64,000 bases of DNA, taken from Micromussa lordhowensis (Eukaryota > Cnidaria > Anthozoa > Scleractinia > Lobophylliidae). Of the stretch, positions 1-11,907 are shown in pieces. Each line of letters opens with the position of its first letter. Position 1 is the stretch's first letter. The stretch spans positions 41,306,343 through 41,370,342 of the forward strand of contig OZ026596.1 of NCBI GenBank assembly GCA_964020085.1, read 5' to 3'. The notes below the pieces were generated by a model. It saw only the letters and a program-made list of their open reading frames with translations. It did no database searches and was not told the origin of the DNA. Both the position numbers and the translations under genes were made by a program.

Positions 1-770
1 GAAACGAACATGGAACTTGAACAGTGACAACAAGATTGAGAGTATCTGATGTTTGTTCGGGAATACCAAGCGATTGGAAAAAATATTTGGATTCTTAGCA
101 GAGAAATTCTCGTGAAAGATCCGAGCTTTTTGATTGCCAGGCATTTTGTGTACTGGAGACCGTGACCGGCAGTGTGATCACGCAAAACTCGAGAACTTGG
201 CGGCGATTTTGGGATGTACACGCTCGGATAATTTGTCCACTTCACATCCAAAATAACTTTTAGAATCGCTTTTTATTTCCGAACAAACATCAAATACTCT
301 CAAAACGTTTCAACGGGACTTTCTGTGAGAATTTGGTGAACAATTTTGACTGCTGGGCATTTAGTCTATTTGAAACTGTGACTGGCAGTCGGATAAAGAA
401 CCTTGCAAATTTATGGTATGCACAAGCCGTTAAAGAATTCGTCCACTACAGATCAACAATAAATTTTTAGAATTCACTTGGCTATTCCAACGAAACATCG
501 CATCTCCTCATTAGGTTTAAAGACACTTTTTGTCGCAGTTCGATAAATAACTCTATCTGACGATGTAAAGTATCAAGCACATACCGATTTTATAGTGTGC
601 TCGAACTCGGACTCGGACATTTCGTCATCTTGCAAACGAACACAATTTTTGGAATCCTTCTGCATTTCAAACGAAACATCAAATACTATCTAGTAGTTTG
701 AAGAATCTTTCAGTGGAAATTCTGTGAAACTTTCTGACCGTCGGGTATTTAGTTCATTTTAAACCTAAGT
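1..770. repeat. Degenerate tandem repeats
   Basis: Roughly 200-240-bp units recur with strong divergence. Phrases such as gaaacatcaaatact, ctgggcatttagt and tgtgactggcagt return in the same order. No coding potential is seen. The unit boundaries are uncertain. Confidence 0.3.
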
Positions 771-774
771 AGGT

Positions 775-1180
775 AAGTAAAATCCTTTATTTAAACACGA
801 TCAGTATTTAAAGCAAAATACATGCTTGAGGGGTCGTGTATAACCTTATTACATACTTAAGTAAGTTTAAAATATAAAATAGTTTAGATAATAGACACCA
901 AAATAAAAACGTACACTTGACATAAAAATTCAAGAAGTTAACTACGGATTAACATAAAAAAATCAGAAATTTAAAATATAAAATCGCACATCTTCTTCTA
1001 AGGCACCGACTGAACAGATAGACTTTTAAAGTTAAGTTCCCTAAATGCTGGGTCCAGTTTCACTTTTCTGATAAATTGCTTAAAGTTATGAGAATCATTT
1101 AAATAATCCGAAACAAAGTTCCACAGTACGGAGCCTCTAAAACGTATGGAATGTGATGAAATGTGTTGAAAATCTTGGAA
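775..1180 (-). mobile_element. 3' end of a non-LTR retrotransposon (LINE), truncated
   Basis: On the minus strand a short reading frame around 1020-1145 encodes a peptide of the type SIRFRGSVLWNFVSDYL followed by a KLDPAFRELNF-like stretch. This resembles the extreme C-terminus of CR1/L2-like LINE reverse transcriptases. The rest of the element is missing. The class is judged from motif style only. Confidence 0.4.
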
Positions 1181-1744
1181 CGGAAGCCTTGTTATGTCCT
1201 CTTAGGTTGTATTGACTCTCTCTCCACATAGCTAAATGTGCATCGATCATGTACATTTGCATCGATCATGTTTGGAGTAAATATTAGGTCTCGACCATTT
1301 TAAGTAAACTTAAACTCTACTTTAAAAATAGCAGTATCATCGGATCAATTCTTGAAATCTTGGTCTGTGACCAGCTACTTCCAGGTTATGGTAACAAAGC
1401 GCGAGTTGCAGAGCAGTTGACACAACAACAAAACAAAACAATAACAACAAATGTATTTCTCACCCTTGACCTGCCATTCTTGTGCCGGATTCAGTTGCCT
1501 CTGTTCGGTCATCTTTCGTAAGCAGGTGAGTAGTTTGCTTCCTATTCCCTAGTATGGCACATAGATTCGAATAAAACGTTCAAGGGGCCATAATATTCCT
1601 TGAAGTGTTCCAGTGTATTACGTCATTTGCTAGGCGTACACAGGTACACATGAGGACAATCCCCCACAACCAATCCCCTCATGTTAACTTTAATATCAAA
1701 ACAAACTTTCTTACTTTCCAAGGGGTGATATCAGCGATTTAAGC

Positions 1745-2700
1745 CCTATGGAAAAGCAAAGAAGAAAATCTACACAATATCACCACCAACTATGAAAATT
1801 TCATTGATACTTTTTTAAAAGCAAGACAACCAAACAGACTAACATATAAAATTCTTGTTGGCAAAAAGCAGACAAAACCGGTCGAAGCTCAAAGAAAATG
1901 GATCGCGAATTGCAGAGTCGAAACCCAAGAGAACGTTGATTGGGACACAGTTTACCGATCACCCTTTCTCTGCACAAAGATCTCAAAACTAATTGTCTTC
2001 CAATTTAAGCTACTACGTAGGAGATTAGCGACCGACAGTTTTTTAACAAAAATAAACCTAAAATATAATGAGCAGTGCACTTTCTGCCAAAATGATATGG
2101 AGACTCTCATTCACCTCTTCTGGAATTGTAACGTATCTACTCTCTTTTGGCAAGATTTTAAGCAATGGGCAGTTAATCATGGAGAACTTTCAATTTTTAT
2201 TTACTTAACAGCATATCTAGTACTGGGATTGAATCCAAGTAAGAACAAGAGACTAGATTTCTACTTTCTGATCGCCAGACTTTTTCTCTGGGTATGCAAA
2301 ACACGCAATACTTTGCCGAAAATAGAAATTTCCCTCTCTTCCTCTCACATTACGATACACCGAGAACCAACACCTAATTAGCATCTTATTGGCAAAGCCA
2401 TTCCAAGTAGAATAATTGTCGCAACTGCAAGATACAGCACAGTAAGTAATGTAAGTGTAAGTTTTAATGTATCGTAGCCTTTCAAAAATGTAATGTAATG
2501 GAGATGTAATGTAATGTAATTTGGAAATGTAATAGCTTATACTGTAATGTAATAATTTTTTTCCTTGTTATGTACTGTAACTTTGTTCATTGTACTGTTG
2601 TAGACATTATGTTATTATTGTAAGTAATGTTACTATTGTTAAGTATTGCGGATAAATAAATAAAAAGTTTATTTAACAAAAAAAACAAAAACAAAAACAA
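1745..2700 (+). mobile_element. 5'-truncated L1/Tx1-like LINE ORF2 remnant
   Basis: A broken plus-strand frame encodes the C-terminal part of an L1/Tx1-type ORF2 protein: a KWIANCRVE-like stretch, then FQFKLLRRRLATDSFLTK, then a zinc-knuckle-like CTFCQNDMETLIHLFWNC (about 2060-2140). The coding part ends near 2381. It is followed by TAATG-type short repeats (2430-2560) and an A-rich tail near 2680-2710, as expected for a LINE 3' end. The intact LINE at 61.1 kb to the right edge is probably of the same broad class. The copy is dead: the endonuclease and RT palm are absent. Confidence 0.55.
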
Positions 2701-2794
2701 AACAAAAAAACTCTGAAAGGGACTTTCCTGGGGACTTCTCCCTAGCGGCGAATTCTGTAAGAATTTTACCAAAAAAGGTTGTCCGATCAATCGC

Positions 2795-3379
2795 ACCAAG
2801 AGATACTATGCAGTGCAGATTCCAATAACACGAGGAGCAGTGTGACCAGTGTCAGTCTATCAACGCGGTCTTGAAAGACATCGGCCAAGCTAAGCGGCAC
2901 AAGACACGGCGTTTCGATCCGAAGAAGAAAGAGACGAGACGCTGTACCTTTATGAAAGAAGAGCGATTCAGGGGTGGAAGAGTCACCAATTGCGGTCAGT
3001 GAGACAGGATCAGTCACGGATCGATGTCGTAGACCTGCTCAGTCCAGAAACCATGTTGATAGTTAATGACTGGGCCATGAAATTCCTCCCGCAGCTATAT
3101 CGAGAGTCCCAACAAGACTGGTTCGGAAAAAGAGGAATTTCATGGCATGTCGCTGTGGTTTTTCGCCGAACTGATGGGGAACTTCAATCGAAGGCTTTTG
3201 TTCACATCATTCAATCCTACAGTCAGGAAAACTTAGCTGTAGTTTTGATGATGCAGCATGTGATGAAGTCCCAGCACCCGGAGGTAACAACTGCATATTT
3301 CCGTCAGGACAATGCCGGTTGCTATCACTGTGCCAGCACCGCCCTTTCCTGTGCTTCCATCGAAAAGTCCACAGGCATT
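2795..3379 (+). pseudogene. Fragment of a dispersed cnidarian transposon-like gene
   Basis: Two frames together encode a recognisable but broken protein. First comes a HEEQCDQCQ-like Cys-rich stretch near 2810. After a frame change, residues such as LLSPETMLIVNDWAMKFLP and AYFRQDNAGCYH follow up to 3379. I know this protein style as a high-copy uncharacterised cnidarian family. A catalytic role for the QDNAGCYH motif is possible but not shown. The frame change and missing ends indicate a pseudogene. Confidence 0.4.
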
Positions 3380-3442
3380 TAAGTGATACTTTGACCCATC
3401 ATGTGAAGAGGAGGCGCACACGTGCCAACTACCAGTTAGCAT

Positions 3443-4618
3443 TTATTTTCGTACCTAATGGTTTTTGTAATTTTACAATAATGTTAATACTTTTTTAAAA
3501 TATGAATGGAAGACGAAATGAACCACTATTTTCCTTTTTTTCAAAGATGTGAACTACAGCTGGCTGTCTGTTCCTTGTTCAAACGGTGATTTTAAGTCTG
3601 TGACCGTAATGCAGCCAAGCTCAAGCAGAGCCCGCATGGCGCTGTTACAAGTCTTGTGTGAGAGCCTGGAGTTGCAAGTACCATCCCCGCAAGTTAGACG
3701 AGAAGCACCTTACGTGGCTCTCCTTCAAAAACACGTTAGCAGTTGCTCCTGTACTGCAATAATAATTTGAACGCACGGAGCGTTTTCATTTACACTATTC
3801 CAAATTTTACTTCTAGTCACCAGTCCCTACTGTACGTTAGTCATGTCACGGCTGTTACGGGCTTGGAATCTGTATTGAACGTTTGCTCACTCGTATATAT
3901 ACTTCTGTGCTCGTCCAGTTTACTTACTGTGAGCTTTATTACCGTGAAATCGTTGCAGTAAGTTATTAGATTTTGTTCACCAGACGAAGTCATTGTAACC
4001 ACGTCAAGGAGAGTCAGAGATTTCTATAAGATAGACGATTTTTTTTCACGCCGCTGTACTGAATTGTTTTCAGTGACCGTTTGTTCCTAAATATTGAACT
4101 GTTTGGCAGGTTTGGCAGCTTGAACATTAAAGTTAAGAAATCAAAAATTGCAATCTGTGTTCCTCATATAGAGCAGTGTTATTCTACGTTGTTTTAAAAC
4201 GCCAGAATATTTTTTGGCATCGACAAATTACTGTATTGTTTGGCCATATGGTCACGCAATGTTTTACCAGCGCGTTTTCAGCAGATTAGTTCTTACGCAA
4301 AAATATATATTTGTTGAACTTTAATAGTAGGTAAAAACACTGGTATTGTCGCATGAGCAGTTGTTAAATTTAATTGTCGTCGAATAACATTAATTTTTGA
4401 CCTTGTCAATGACCTTGGCACGAAATGTTGACCTGCATTAATTATTTCAGTCGCAGGACTGATGGATGCTCCCCATGGTATGTTCCGCAAGAAAGACCAG
4501 CAAGATTCACCAACTGCCTTCAAGATGTGTAATGATGCTGTTAATGTAAAGGGCATACAACCTTATGTTAAAACAAGCATCCAAAATTACGAAAAAGATT
4601 TCCATTCGCCTATTTCCC
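3443..4618. other. No gene recognised
   Basis: AT-rich sequence with short chance reading frames only. I see no convincing coding, RNA or repeat signal. Confidence 0.4.
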
Positions 4619-5353
4619 TTATTGCTCAAGCTCTTCAGTAGCCATCCTAAGTGCTTGCCTCTCTTTCAGGAATACTGCTTTAACTTCTAAGGCGGCAGCC
4701 TTAGCCTTAGCTTCAATTAACTTTGTCTTTGAAGAACATGAGGAAGTGGCAGAATGCTTGGAACGATTAGACAATCGTGATCGTACTGAACCAATTTCTT
4801 CATCATTGTATTGCCTGTTTGCTTGATTTAAGAATTCAATAACACTTTGCTTTAAGGTAAACACATCTTTATCATGAATACCAAACCATTCATGAGCCTC
4901 TTCAATCTCATATTCATCTGTCAAAGCATTTACGTAACGCTCGTGTGCTTCCTGTAGCTTTGTAAATAGCTCATCTAACTTCTGCGATTTTACTTTCACT
5001 AGTTCAACGTTCTTCCAACTGAATAACAGTGGTCGAATTTTGTTCATTTGTTTAGTTACATTAGACAAAGCATTCCTTCGATTATCTTTAAATCTTTGAA
5101 CTTCAAATTCCTTACCTTTTCCAGTGGGAATCCTTTTCCGGGTGTCAGCTCCGATTGCTTCCTTTTCTTCGACTTCGGTATCTTCAATGGTGTGCAGCGG
5201 TGAAATCGCACGTGGTGAACGTTCCGGTGACGTTTCGAGCAACTTGAAACCTGCGAGTTCCTTTTCCATTCCAAATTCGCCCAGAACATTATCCCTCCGT
5301 AGATCATCCACAAATGCAGCACTCTTTCGTTGTAATTCGCCATCCATAACCAA
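4619..5353 (-). pseudogene. BEL/Pao-like retrotransposon gag N-terminal fragment
   Basis: This 244-residue minus-strand frame has an acidic and charged N-terminus, a central helical stretch and a distal block of the type RSKHSATSSCSSKTKLIEAK followed by LEVKAVFLKERQAL. The SRLSxRSKHSATSSxSS...AKAKAAALE style is typical of BEL/Pao gag proteins in cnidarians. In intact elements the frame would continue into the rest of gag. Here it stops at EELEQ, and no protease, RT or integrase follows, so it is a solitary fragment. It could also be an exapted gag. Confidence 0.5.
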
Positions 5354-5794
5354 TGTTTACCATTCGTAAGGTTGTACTGTAACCGTCGATAGCAAATACT
5401 GTTCTGAAGATCAAACACTCGGCTAAACAAAACTGTTTGCACCTTTAATCGCTTCGTAAGTTTCTCTGTTTACAACGCCCTCCGTTTCCGTTAAACCTTT
5501 CCGTGTATAGGACGAGTAAAGACTGTTGACGATAACATCCTTGAGTTAAAGTTCGCATAGATCCGTCGAGGCCGTGGCCGAGATACAACCTTGTCTCGAA
5601 CAGTGAAAACATATACAAGCTTCGAAAAAAAAAAAACATGTTACACTTGTCCGAGCGGAAACCTGGTAACTATAGCGCAAAATACCGCTGAACGAAATCT
5701 AATGCGACAGCATTAACATGAATACTGGCATTTCTGACTGGGAACATGGCTAAAATTGCTACAAAGATTTCACATGAGGTAAATTCTGTCCTAC

Positions 5795-6341
5795 CATGTT
5801 GACAATGTAGCAAGAAAATCCCAGGAAGAAGTGATGGATGTCTACTACTCCTTTTTGTACAAATGTTTGGAGAGATGGCATCAAAGGAATAATCACCACG
5901 ACTTCTCACAACTGGCAATGCAGGGAAGTATTCAAGATCACGAGCCTGGCTTGTATTTTGTGACCCGCCATCTGCCAAGAAATTAACACCAAAAGGTGCC
6001 TTTGCTTTATGCAACAGATCACTAATGAGGGTGCACAAGACGTCTGGCATCTGATCTCCCTCTATGATACTTATTATGTCAAACAATAATGGAGAGCTTT
6101 GTTGAAGGAGAAGCATGTTATGAGGAGACTGTTTCACTGGTTCATTGTTAATTAGTTTCTGATACAGTTCCTCTAAAGTGTCCAACTGAGGGAGAAGTGC
6201 ACATACAGGGGAAGATTTGCCCAATGCAATAAAGAGGGCAGATATAGGTGGTAGAAAAGACACATCGGAACCATAGGAAGATATACACCAACTCAGAAAC
6301 ATATCTAAGGCAGGAGCACAACGCTGAAGTTCAATGTGCAA
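5795..6341 (-). CDS. Probable exon of a KDZ-transposase-like gene
   Basis: A minus-strand exon-like frame contains a patch reading SRHPSLLPGIFLLHCQHG near its 3' end. It resembles the CxC/KDZ (Kyakuja-Dileera-Zisupton) transposase family, where a leucine-proline-G-x-F-x-LHCxHG block is typical. The block ends exactly at a possible splice donor (CATG|GTAGGA, exon end at 5795). Similar minus-strand exon pieces at 8460-8571 and beyond the Polinton at 60322-60675 and 60719-60916 suggest one gene split by insertions. Function today is unknown. The family assignment is from memory of motif style. Confidence 0.4.
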
Positions 6342-6352
6342 ATGATGTCAGT

Positions 6353-6418
6353 GGGCATGATGTCAGTGGAGTCTCAGAGACTCATTGTGGTCTCTGAGAC
6401 TCCACTGACATCATGCCC
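6353..6418. repeat. Perfect 29-bp inverted repeat (hairpin)
   Basis: The arms at 6353-6381 and 6390-6418 are exact reverse complements, starting GGGCATGATGTCAG, around an 8-base loop TCATTGTG. It lies just upstream, on the minus strand, of the KDZ-like exon. Confidence 0.8.
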
Positions 6419-7037
6419 CACTTGATCCACCATCTCTCGAATACATTTTTCGGAAAGGTAAATCCGATCACGGTGTCTAGTATATAGTCAAAAAAAAGAT
6501 TATAGATAAGATCACAAAGCAAATCCACACCATCCTATAAACCTGTGAGAAATTCAAATTACCGGTAATTTCAAATTGGGCTTTGAGACAACCTTCTGGA
6601 AATTTAAAATGAGTTCAAGTATGGTACATGACATTTGTGCCTGCTGGTATCTTAAGGTTGGATAAAACTAGTATGTTAATAAAAATTCAGTCATGTCACC
6701 TTATTACTTATAATCATTGTGAACTGATCTAATTTCCTTTAGTTATCAAAAGGCCTTTCCATTACCTGCTTTCACTGCTACATGTATATACTTGCACTCT
6801 AAAATACTTCTCCTTGTACCATCATAGAAACCAAATAGGATTTAATTAAAAAGTATTCTAGAGGAAAACATAAGAACTAAAAGCAACTTATCTTCCTGCT
6901 CCTCGTGGTTGAGTGGATATGATCGATCGACTAATAATCGATGAGTCATTCATGCTAGGCTTCAGAGATGTACACAGCTCCTGCCTGAATGAGAGTGCAG
7001 TTGCATCGCAAATGACAAAAAGTCAAAAGATGAAGGC

Positions 7038-8204
7038 ATGTCTGTCGGCATTTTATCTACGGACATGTCCAAAGCATTTGACTCGGTTCATCGGCCTCTA
7101 TTGTTAAGTAAACTCAAGTCTTACGGTTTTAACGACAGCTTCGTTAATATGCTTAATAGTTATCTGAGCGATCGCTATAATAGAGTTAGGCTGGGATCTT
7201 CTGTAACTAGTGGTTGGAAAAGTGTTGTTCGTGGCTGTCCTCAAGGTTCTTCTTTAGGTCCACTGATCTGGAACATCTTCCAGAATGATCTTGTTTATAA
7301 CATTGATGCTAACATCTCGATGTATGCTGACGACCATCAAATATATCAAATAGGGACAGGAATCAGCACAGTCCATACCAAGTTAGAAGAAAGTGCCAGT
7401 AGTGCAACTGACTGGTACGAAAACAATCTCTTGGAGGGTAATTTGAAGAAATATCAGACTATGTTCATTCAAAATAAACATGGTCATAAGAAGGAACAGT
7501 TCAGTCGTACAGAACATAACACCAACTTGAACCTAAATGGCAAGATTATTAGGACATCTGACTCATTGAAAATCTTGGGAGTCACAATAGACAATAAGTT
7601 TAATTTCAACGAACACATCAACGATGTATGTAACAAAGCCAGTCAAAGGGTTGCAGTAATTATGAGATTGAGAAACCTAATTCCCACCACGGCAAAGTTA
7701 GTACTTCTCAAATCAGCTATCTTGCCATACTTAACGTACTGCCACCTTGTTTGGCACTTTTGTAGGGCAAGCGATACTCGTAGACTAGAAAGAATCCAGG
7801 AACGAGGACTTAGGGCTGTGTATAAGGACACTAAGTCCAGTTATCACCAGTTATTGAATAGGGCTAACTTGCCAACACTGTTGAATAGACGTCTTCAAGA
7901 CATATGTGTCCTAATGTACAAGGTCAAACACACTAAAATGTGTTCCGAAACCATCAACAACATTTTTAAACCTCGTGATTCATGCTACAGTTTAAGAAAT
8001 TCGGACTTTCTTTTACCCAGGTTTAACACAGTTTCATTTGGTAAGCATTCCCTTCGATACTTAGGTCCCATTTTATGGAGTAAGCTGGACAAAAATGACA
8101 AAACGTGTAAATCATTAAGTGAGTTTAGAAACCGAATGCGTAACAAGGATCTAACATCTCTTATTGACGATGGATGCAAAGGATGTCCTCTGTGTGACAG
8201 TTGA
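7038..8204 (+). CDS. 5'-truncated LINE reverse transcriptase (CR1/L2-like)
   Basis: The 388-residue frame holds the RT palm of a non-LTR retrotransposon. It has STDMSKAFDSV (motif A region), RGCPQGSSLGPLIWNIFQND (motif B), the catalytic MYADDHQIY (motif C) and the thumb region with LKILGVTID and LPYLTYCHLVWH. The C-terminus resembles SLRYLGPILWSKL. No endonuclease domain precedes it, and upstream bases from about 6980 encode a little more RT in a degraded frame. The element ends in the TCTA microsatellite at 8356, a usual 3' end for CR1/L2-type LINEs. It appears inserted between two exons of the KDZ-like gene. The reading frame is open, but the element is not autonomous. Confidence 0.75.
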   Translation: MSVGILSTDMSKAFDSVHRPLLLSKLKSYGFNDSFVNMLNSYLSDRYNRVRLGSSVTSGWKSVVRGCPQGSSLGPLIWNIFQNDLVYNIDANISMYADDHQIYQIGTGISTVHTKLEESASSATDWYENNLLEGNLKKYQTMFIQNKHGHKKEQFSRTEHNTNLNLNGKIIRTSDSLKILGVTIDNKFNFNEHINDVCNKASQRVAVIMRLRNLIPTTAKLVLLKSAILPYLTYCHLVWHFCRASDTRRLERIQERGLRAVYKDTKSSYHQLLNRANLPTLLNRRLQDICVLMYKVKHTKMCSETINNIFKPRDSCYSLRNSDFLLPRFNTVSFGKHSLRYLGPILWSKLDKNDKTCKSLSEFRNRMRNKDLTSLIDDGCKGCPLCDS

Positions 8205-8355
8205 TTTTTTCATTGGAAAAATTTTAGCATTTTTGTATCTAGTTTTAGCATTATAACATTGAGTATTATAGTATTATAATTTTAGCATTTTAGGTGTCCC
8301 CTATTAGTAGAGGGCCTGTCCCTCGGCTAGCTTCCTCCAGACACGTAAATAAAGT

Positions 8356-8571
<216 letters not shown>

Positions 8572-8649
8572 AACGACCTCTTGAAATTCAAGATATTAGC
8601 ATCAGCCATGATCTCTTGCCAGACGCTATAGTATGTAAACAATGTGCAC

Positions 8650-9390
8650 TTACAAACAATTTATGTCAAGTGAGGATTTAAAAGATACCTGAAAGATATA
8701 TACATATACATGTACCACTTTTGCATCATTGTTACGGATACTGCTGAGGTTAAAGTGTACAACCCAATCACCATGTTTCTAGCTCAAATTGGAAGATGGC
8801 ACAACACCTTACAACCTTCAGTTTATCATTTGCCTGATTATTTGGCTCATTAAATTTCAAAATTTTTTTCATTTGTGAACATTGCAGTGTAATAAAATGA
8901 GTCTTGGATGGTTAGCATACTTGTCTAAACTTAATAATATCTGCATGGGTACTGTACATCGTTACTCAGTTTAACTGTAATTGGGTGTGTTCAGTTAATA
9001 TGTCCCCATTATTTACACTTTTCCATTAACCAAATCTACTTTATGACTCAAGAATCACATCTCAGTCTCAGCTCTAATATCATTGTGTACCCTCTTTAGG
9101 TGGTTGTCATTACTGAAAGTACATGTAAAGTTAACATAATGTCATCTTAAGCATGACATGAAAGAAATTTGCAATTATACACTTGAAGCTGCAATTAATC
9201 TGCATTGCAAATTGTGATACAGACTAAAATTATAACTAGGTATACCTATCGATAGAGTGCCAACGAGCGAATAATTTTTGCTATAATAAGGGCTTTATTA
9301 ATACAGCATAACGGATTTTTGGTTCTCTTGTGTTGCAAACATTACCGAGAGAAAATTATAACGCGTTTACCGGCAGGTAACGTTCGTCAC
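8650..9390. other. No gene recognised
   Basis: Likely intronic or intergenic sequence of the host. Only short chance frames are seen. Confidence 0.4.
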
Positions 9391-9399
9391 GCAATCCCT

Positions 9400-9990
9400 G
9401 AATATCAAGAGTATTGGAATGTATCGCTGCTCGGTCGAACTTTCAGTTCAATATGATGGGCAAAGTCAAACTGAAAGTGAACACGCTAGTTTGATTGATG
9501 AACACGACTCGTTTAATTCTGTCGCAAAACAGATCCGATTTGTGTTTTGAACACTGGATTCGACTGTATGTATTCGACTGTACTGTATAAACACGCTCGT
9601 TCAGTTCTCAGTTCGGAAACACTGCCGACTCAACCTTCAGTTCGATATGCTAGATTTCAACACTGGATTTGCTCTAGTGGTTCGACTGGTGAACACAATC
9701 TTTCCAAAAAAGCTGCCCGATGGAACTTTCAGTTCGATATAGGTAAACAGAGAAGGAATACACTGTTTCGATTCATGAACACGCTCGTTCAATTCCGTGG
9801 TGAACACGCTGGTTCGTTTTCATGTCGATTTTGTGTCTTGGATTTGCTCTTGTCTAACAGTTTTCCTGAATATTCGAATTAGAAGAAGAGTTTTGTAAAG
9901 GGTACGCTCCCCAATTGAACTTTCATTTCGATAAAGTGAGAGAGGAAACACGCTGGTTCGATATGTTCTGAGACTATGAAATTGTTCACA
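9400..9990. repeat. Degenerate repeats with gaacacgct / gttcg words
   Basis: The words gaacacgctNgttcg, ctttcagttcgatat and cactggattcgact recur irregularly about every 60-110 bp. This suggests a decayed satellite. No coding meaning is apparent. Confidence 0.4.
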
Positions 9991-11108
9991 GTTGGATAAA
10001 CAGAACAGCAAAAGAAAACAATGATATTCCACGAGACAAGTCTAGATGTAACGCGCCTCCTGATTGGCTAAAAACTACAATAGCTCGAATAGTTCCGTCC
10101 TTGCAATTGGCTCAAACTGAGCCATTGTTACATCTTACACCTTACAGTTACACTTTCAGAGCTCGATCGAGAATTTTTTCGCATACGCCATTCTTCGCGC
10201 GGCACTATTCTCTGCCGCCTCGCCAGCCGAGCGTCTTCGTGGCTCGTTGGCAATAACTACATGTACCTTCCCTTAAGGAAATGAAACATGAAATCCCTCA
10301 AGACCTCATAAGAAATAATGTAGGAGCCCATGTTCAACAGTGTGAGCTCTAAACCATCAAACTCCACGGTTCCATCGCATGCTTCCTCAACACAAGTATA
10401 ATACTAGTAATAACCACAGGTTAGGAAGTGCGGGCGAGGGCTATGCATGATTTGTTTCACGGAGGTTAACGAATTCATTGTAAAACAGTGGCGTTGTGTT
10501 CTTTTTCCATTTTGGGCATTTATATTTGCAGGGCAATAAAGGGTTGCATAGTGTGGGTGATTGTTTTCCCTAAAACGAGACAAAGGGACCTAAGAATAGT
10601 TTTACTGACCTTGTGAAACAGTAACACCAGTTTGATTATACACTAGTTCTATTTTGTGTTGGGTTTGACAAAATGGTTATTTTTTCACGTTGTAAATAAA
10701 AACACTGTTGATTATAAAATGGACATATTGATTTAGTCAAGGTCATTTGATGTAACCCGACAACAACAGACACGGACAGGAAACGTTCCGATCACAAGTT
10801 CACACGCTCGATTTTGATTGGACGGCGCGCCAGCTATGCATGAGCTGCACGTGATTCTTCTACGAAATAGACGTCGTCTACGTGATAAAATTGTGTTGTG
10901 TGCATTCCAATTTATGGACCGCCACTTCTGCATGAACTGCACGTGATTCTTGACATTCTTAGCTTCAAGAAGGCGAAATTTACATATTATTGACCCTTCA
11001 ACTACATTAAAGATCATTGACTATGGAAGGTGAAACAGCTATGCTTTGGTGAGAATTGTCTTCTGCTTGGTGTTGGTTTCTAGCGGTCAGAACGCCTGTG
11101 CTCAAATT
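9991..11108. other. Host flank, no gene recognised
   Basis: It contains scattered ATTGG/CCAAT words and a GC-richer patch near 10190-10250 that could be a host promoter. No coding exon is supported. Confidence 0.3.
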
Positions 11109-11114
11109 ACTGCT
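11109..11114. repeat. Target-site duplication ACTGCT of the outer Polinton (left)
   Basis: ACTGCT directly precedes the terminal repeat beginning AGTAGTTGTATC. The same six bases directly follow the right repeat at 59654-59659. Six-base duplications are standard for Polintons. Confidence 0.93.
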
Positions 11115-11649
11115 AGTAGTTGTATCGGTCAGTTTACCACTCAACTCGCGCTCTGATTGGCTGTTGGGATTTAATTCTTATGCAAATGAACCCTTGTCCT
11201 CAAACCAAGATGGCGGCCCTCAACCCTAATGACGTCACCTTGGTGACGTCATCCCTGAACCCTAGTTCCCCTATGACGTCACCTCTGGAACCGCTCTACC
11301 CTTCTATGACGTCAGCCGTAATTAACATATCCATCATGGCGCCCTAAGAAGGTAGTAACCCTAGTTACTAATCTGGTACGTCAAATGAGTCTTATATTAG
11401 GATGATGTCATGTCTGCTTACCCATGTGGGAGTTGGTACTCTGTCCCCTTGTCCGAAATGGGGCGTGACGCATGCGCACTACCTTCTAAACTGTCCATAC
11501 CAGGTATGAAGGTCATGAAATTGTTCTTGCACTTTTGTAAGACATGGTATTCGGACCCTAAGGGCTAAAACGGGATTGCACGCATGCGCAGTCAGTGAAA
11601 ATTTCAAACACAATGTTTTTCGACTCTATTTTATTAAAATAAACACACA
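11115..11649 (+). repeat. Left terminal inverted repeat of the outer Polinton
   Basis: About 535 bp match the reverse complement of 59079-59653 with only a handful of substitutions visible by eye. The main difference is a 40-bp tandem duplication present only in the right copy. Confidence 0.93.
11150..11600. promoter_or_regulatory. Host-type promoter motif cluster inside the terminal repeat
   Basis: Visible motifs: an inverted CCAAT box (ATTGG, 11156-11160); the octamer ATGCAAAT (11180-11187); a YY1-like AAGATGGCGGC (11207-11217); four palindromic CRE sites TGACGTCA (11230-11237, 11244-11251, 11274-11281, 11307-11314); and two NRF1-like GCATGCGCA words (near 11470 and 11581-11590). All are repeated in the right terminal repeat. 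Such density suggests that both element ends act as promoters for inward (or outward) transcription. Activity is inferred. Confidence 0.6.
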
Positions 11650-11907
11650 GTTCGATTCCCCGCAGGGTCGTTTGTTACACATGCCCTGTAGTAAACAGCA
11701 AATTTTATTACCACGCAATAGTTCAAGATGAAAGATAGAAATAAAGTAAAAAAGACCGATTTCATAAAAAAAAACAAAGCAAAAAGATAGAAATTAATTA
11801 TTCATTGTCACTGCTCTTGCAATTTTATAAAAACTACTAAAAAAGACACCATGTTCAGTTTTAAAATGTCTCTTCTTTTTAACAATGCAATCCGCCGTAA
11901 AGTCTAT
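11650..11907. other. Intergenic, 3' side of PolB
   Basis: AT-rich with no gene seen. It contains TTTATT words on the plus strand (AATAAA on the minus strand) that could serve as poly(A) signals for PolB. Confidence 0.4.
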
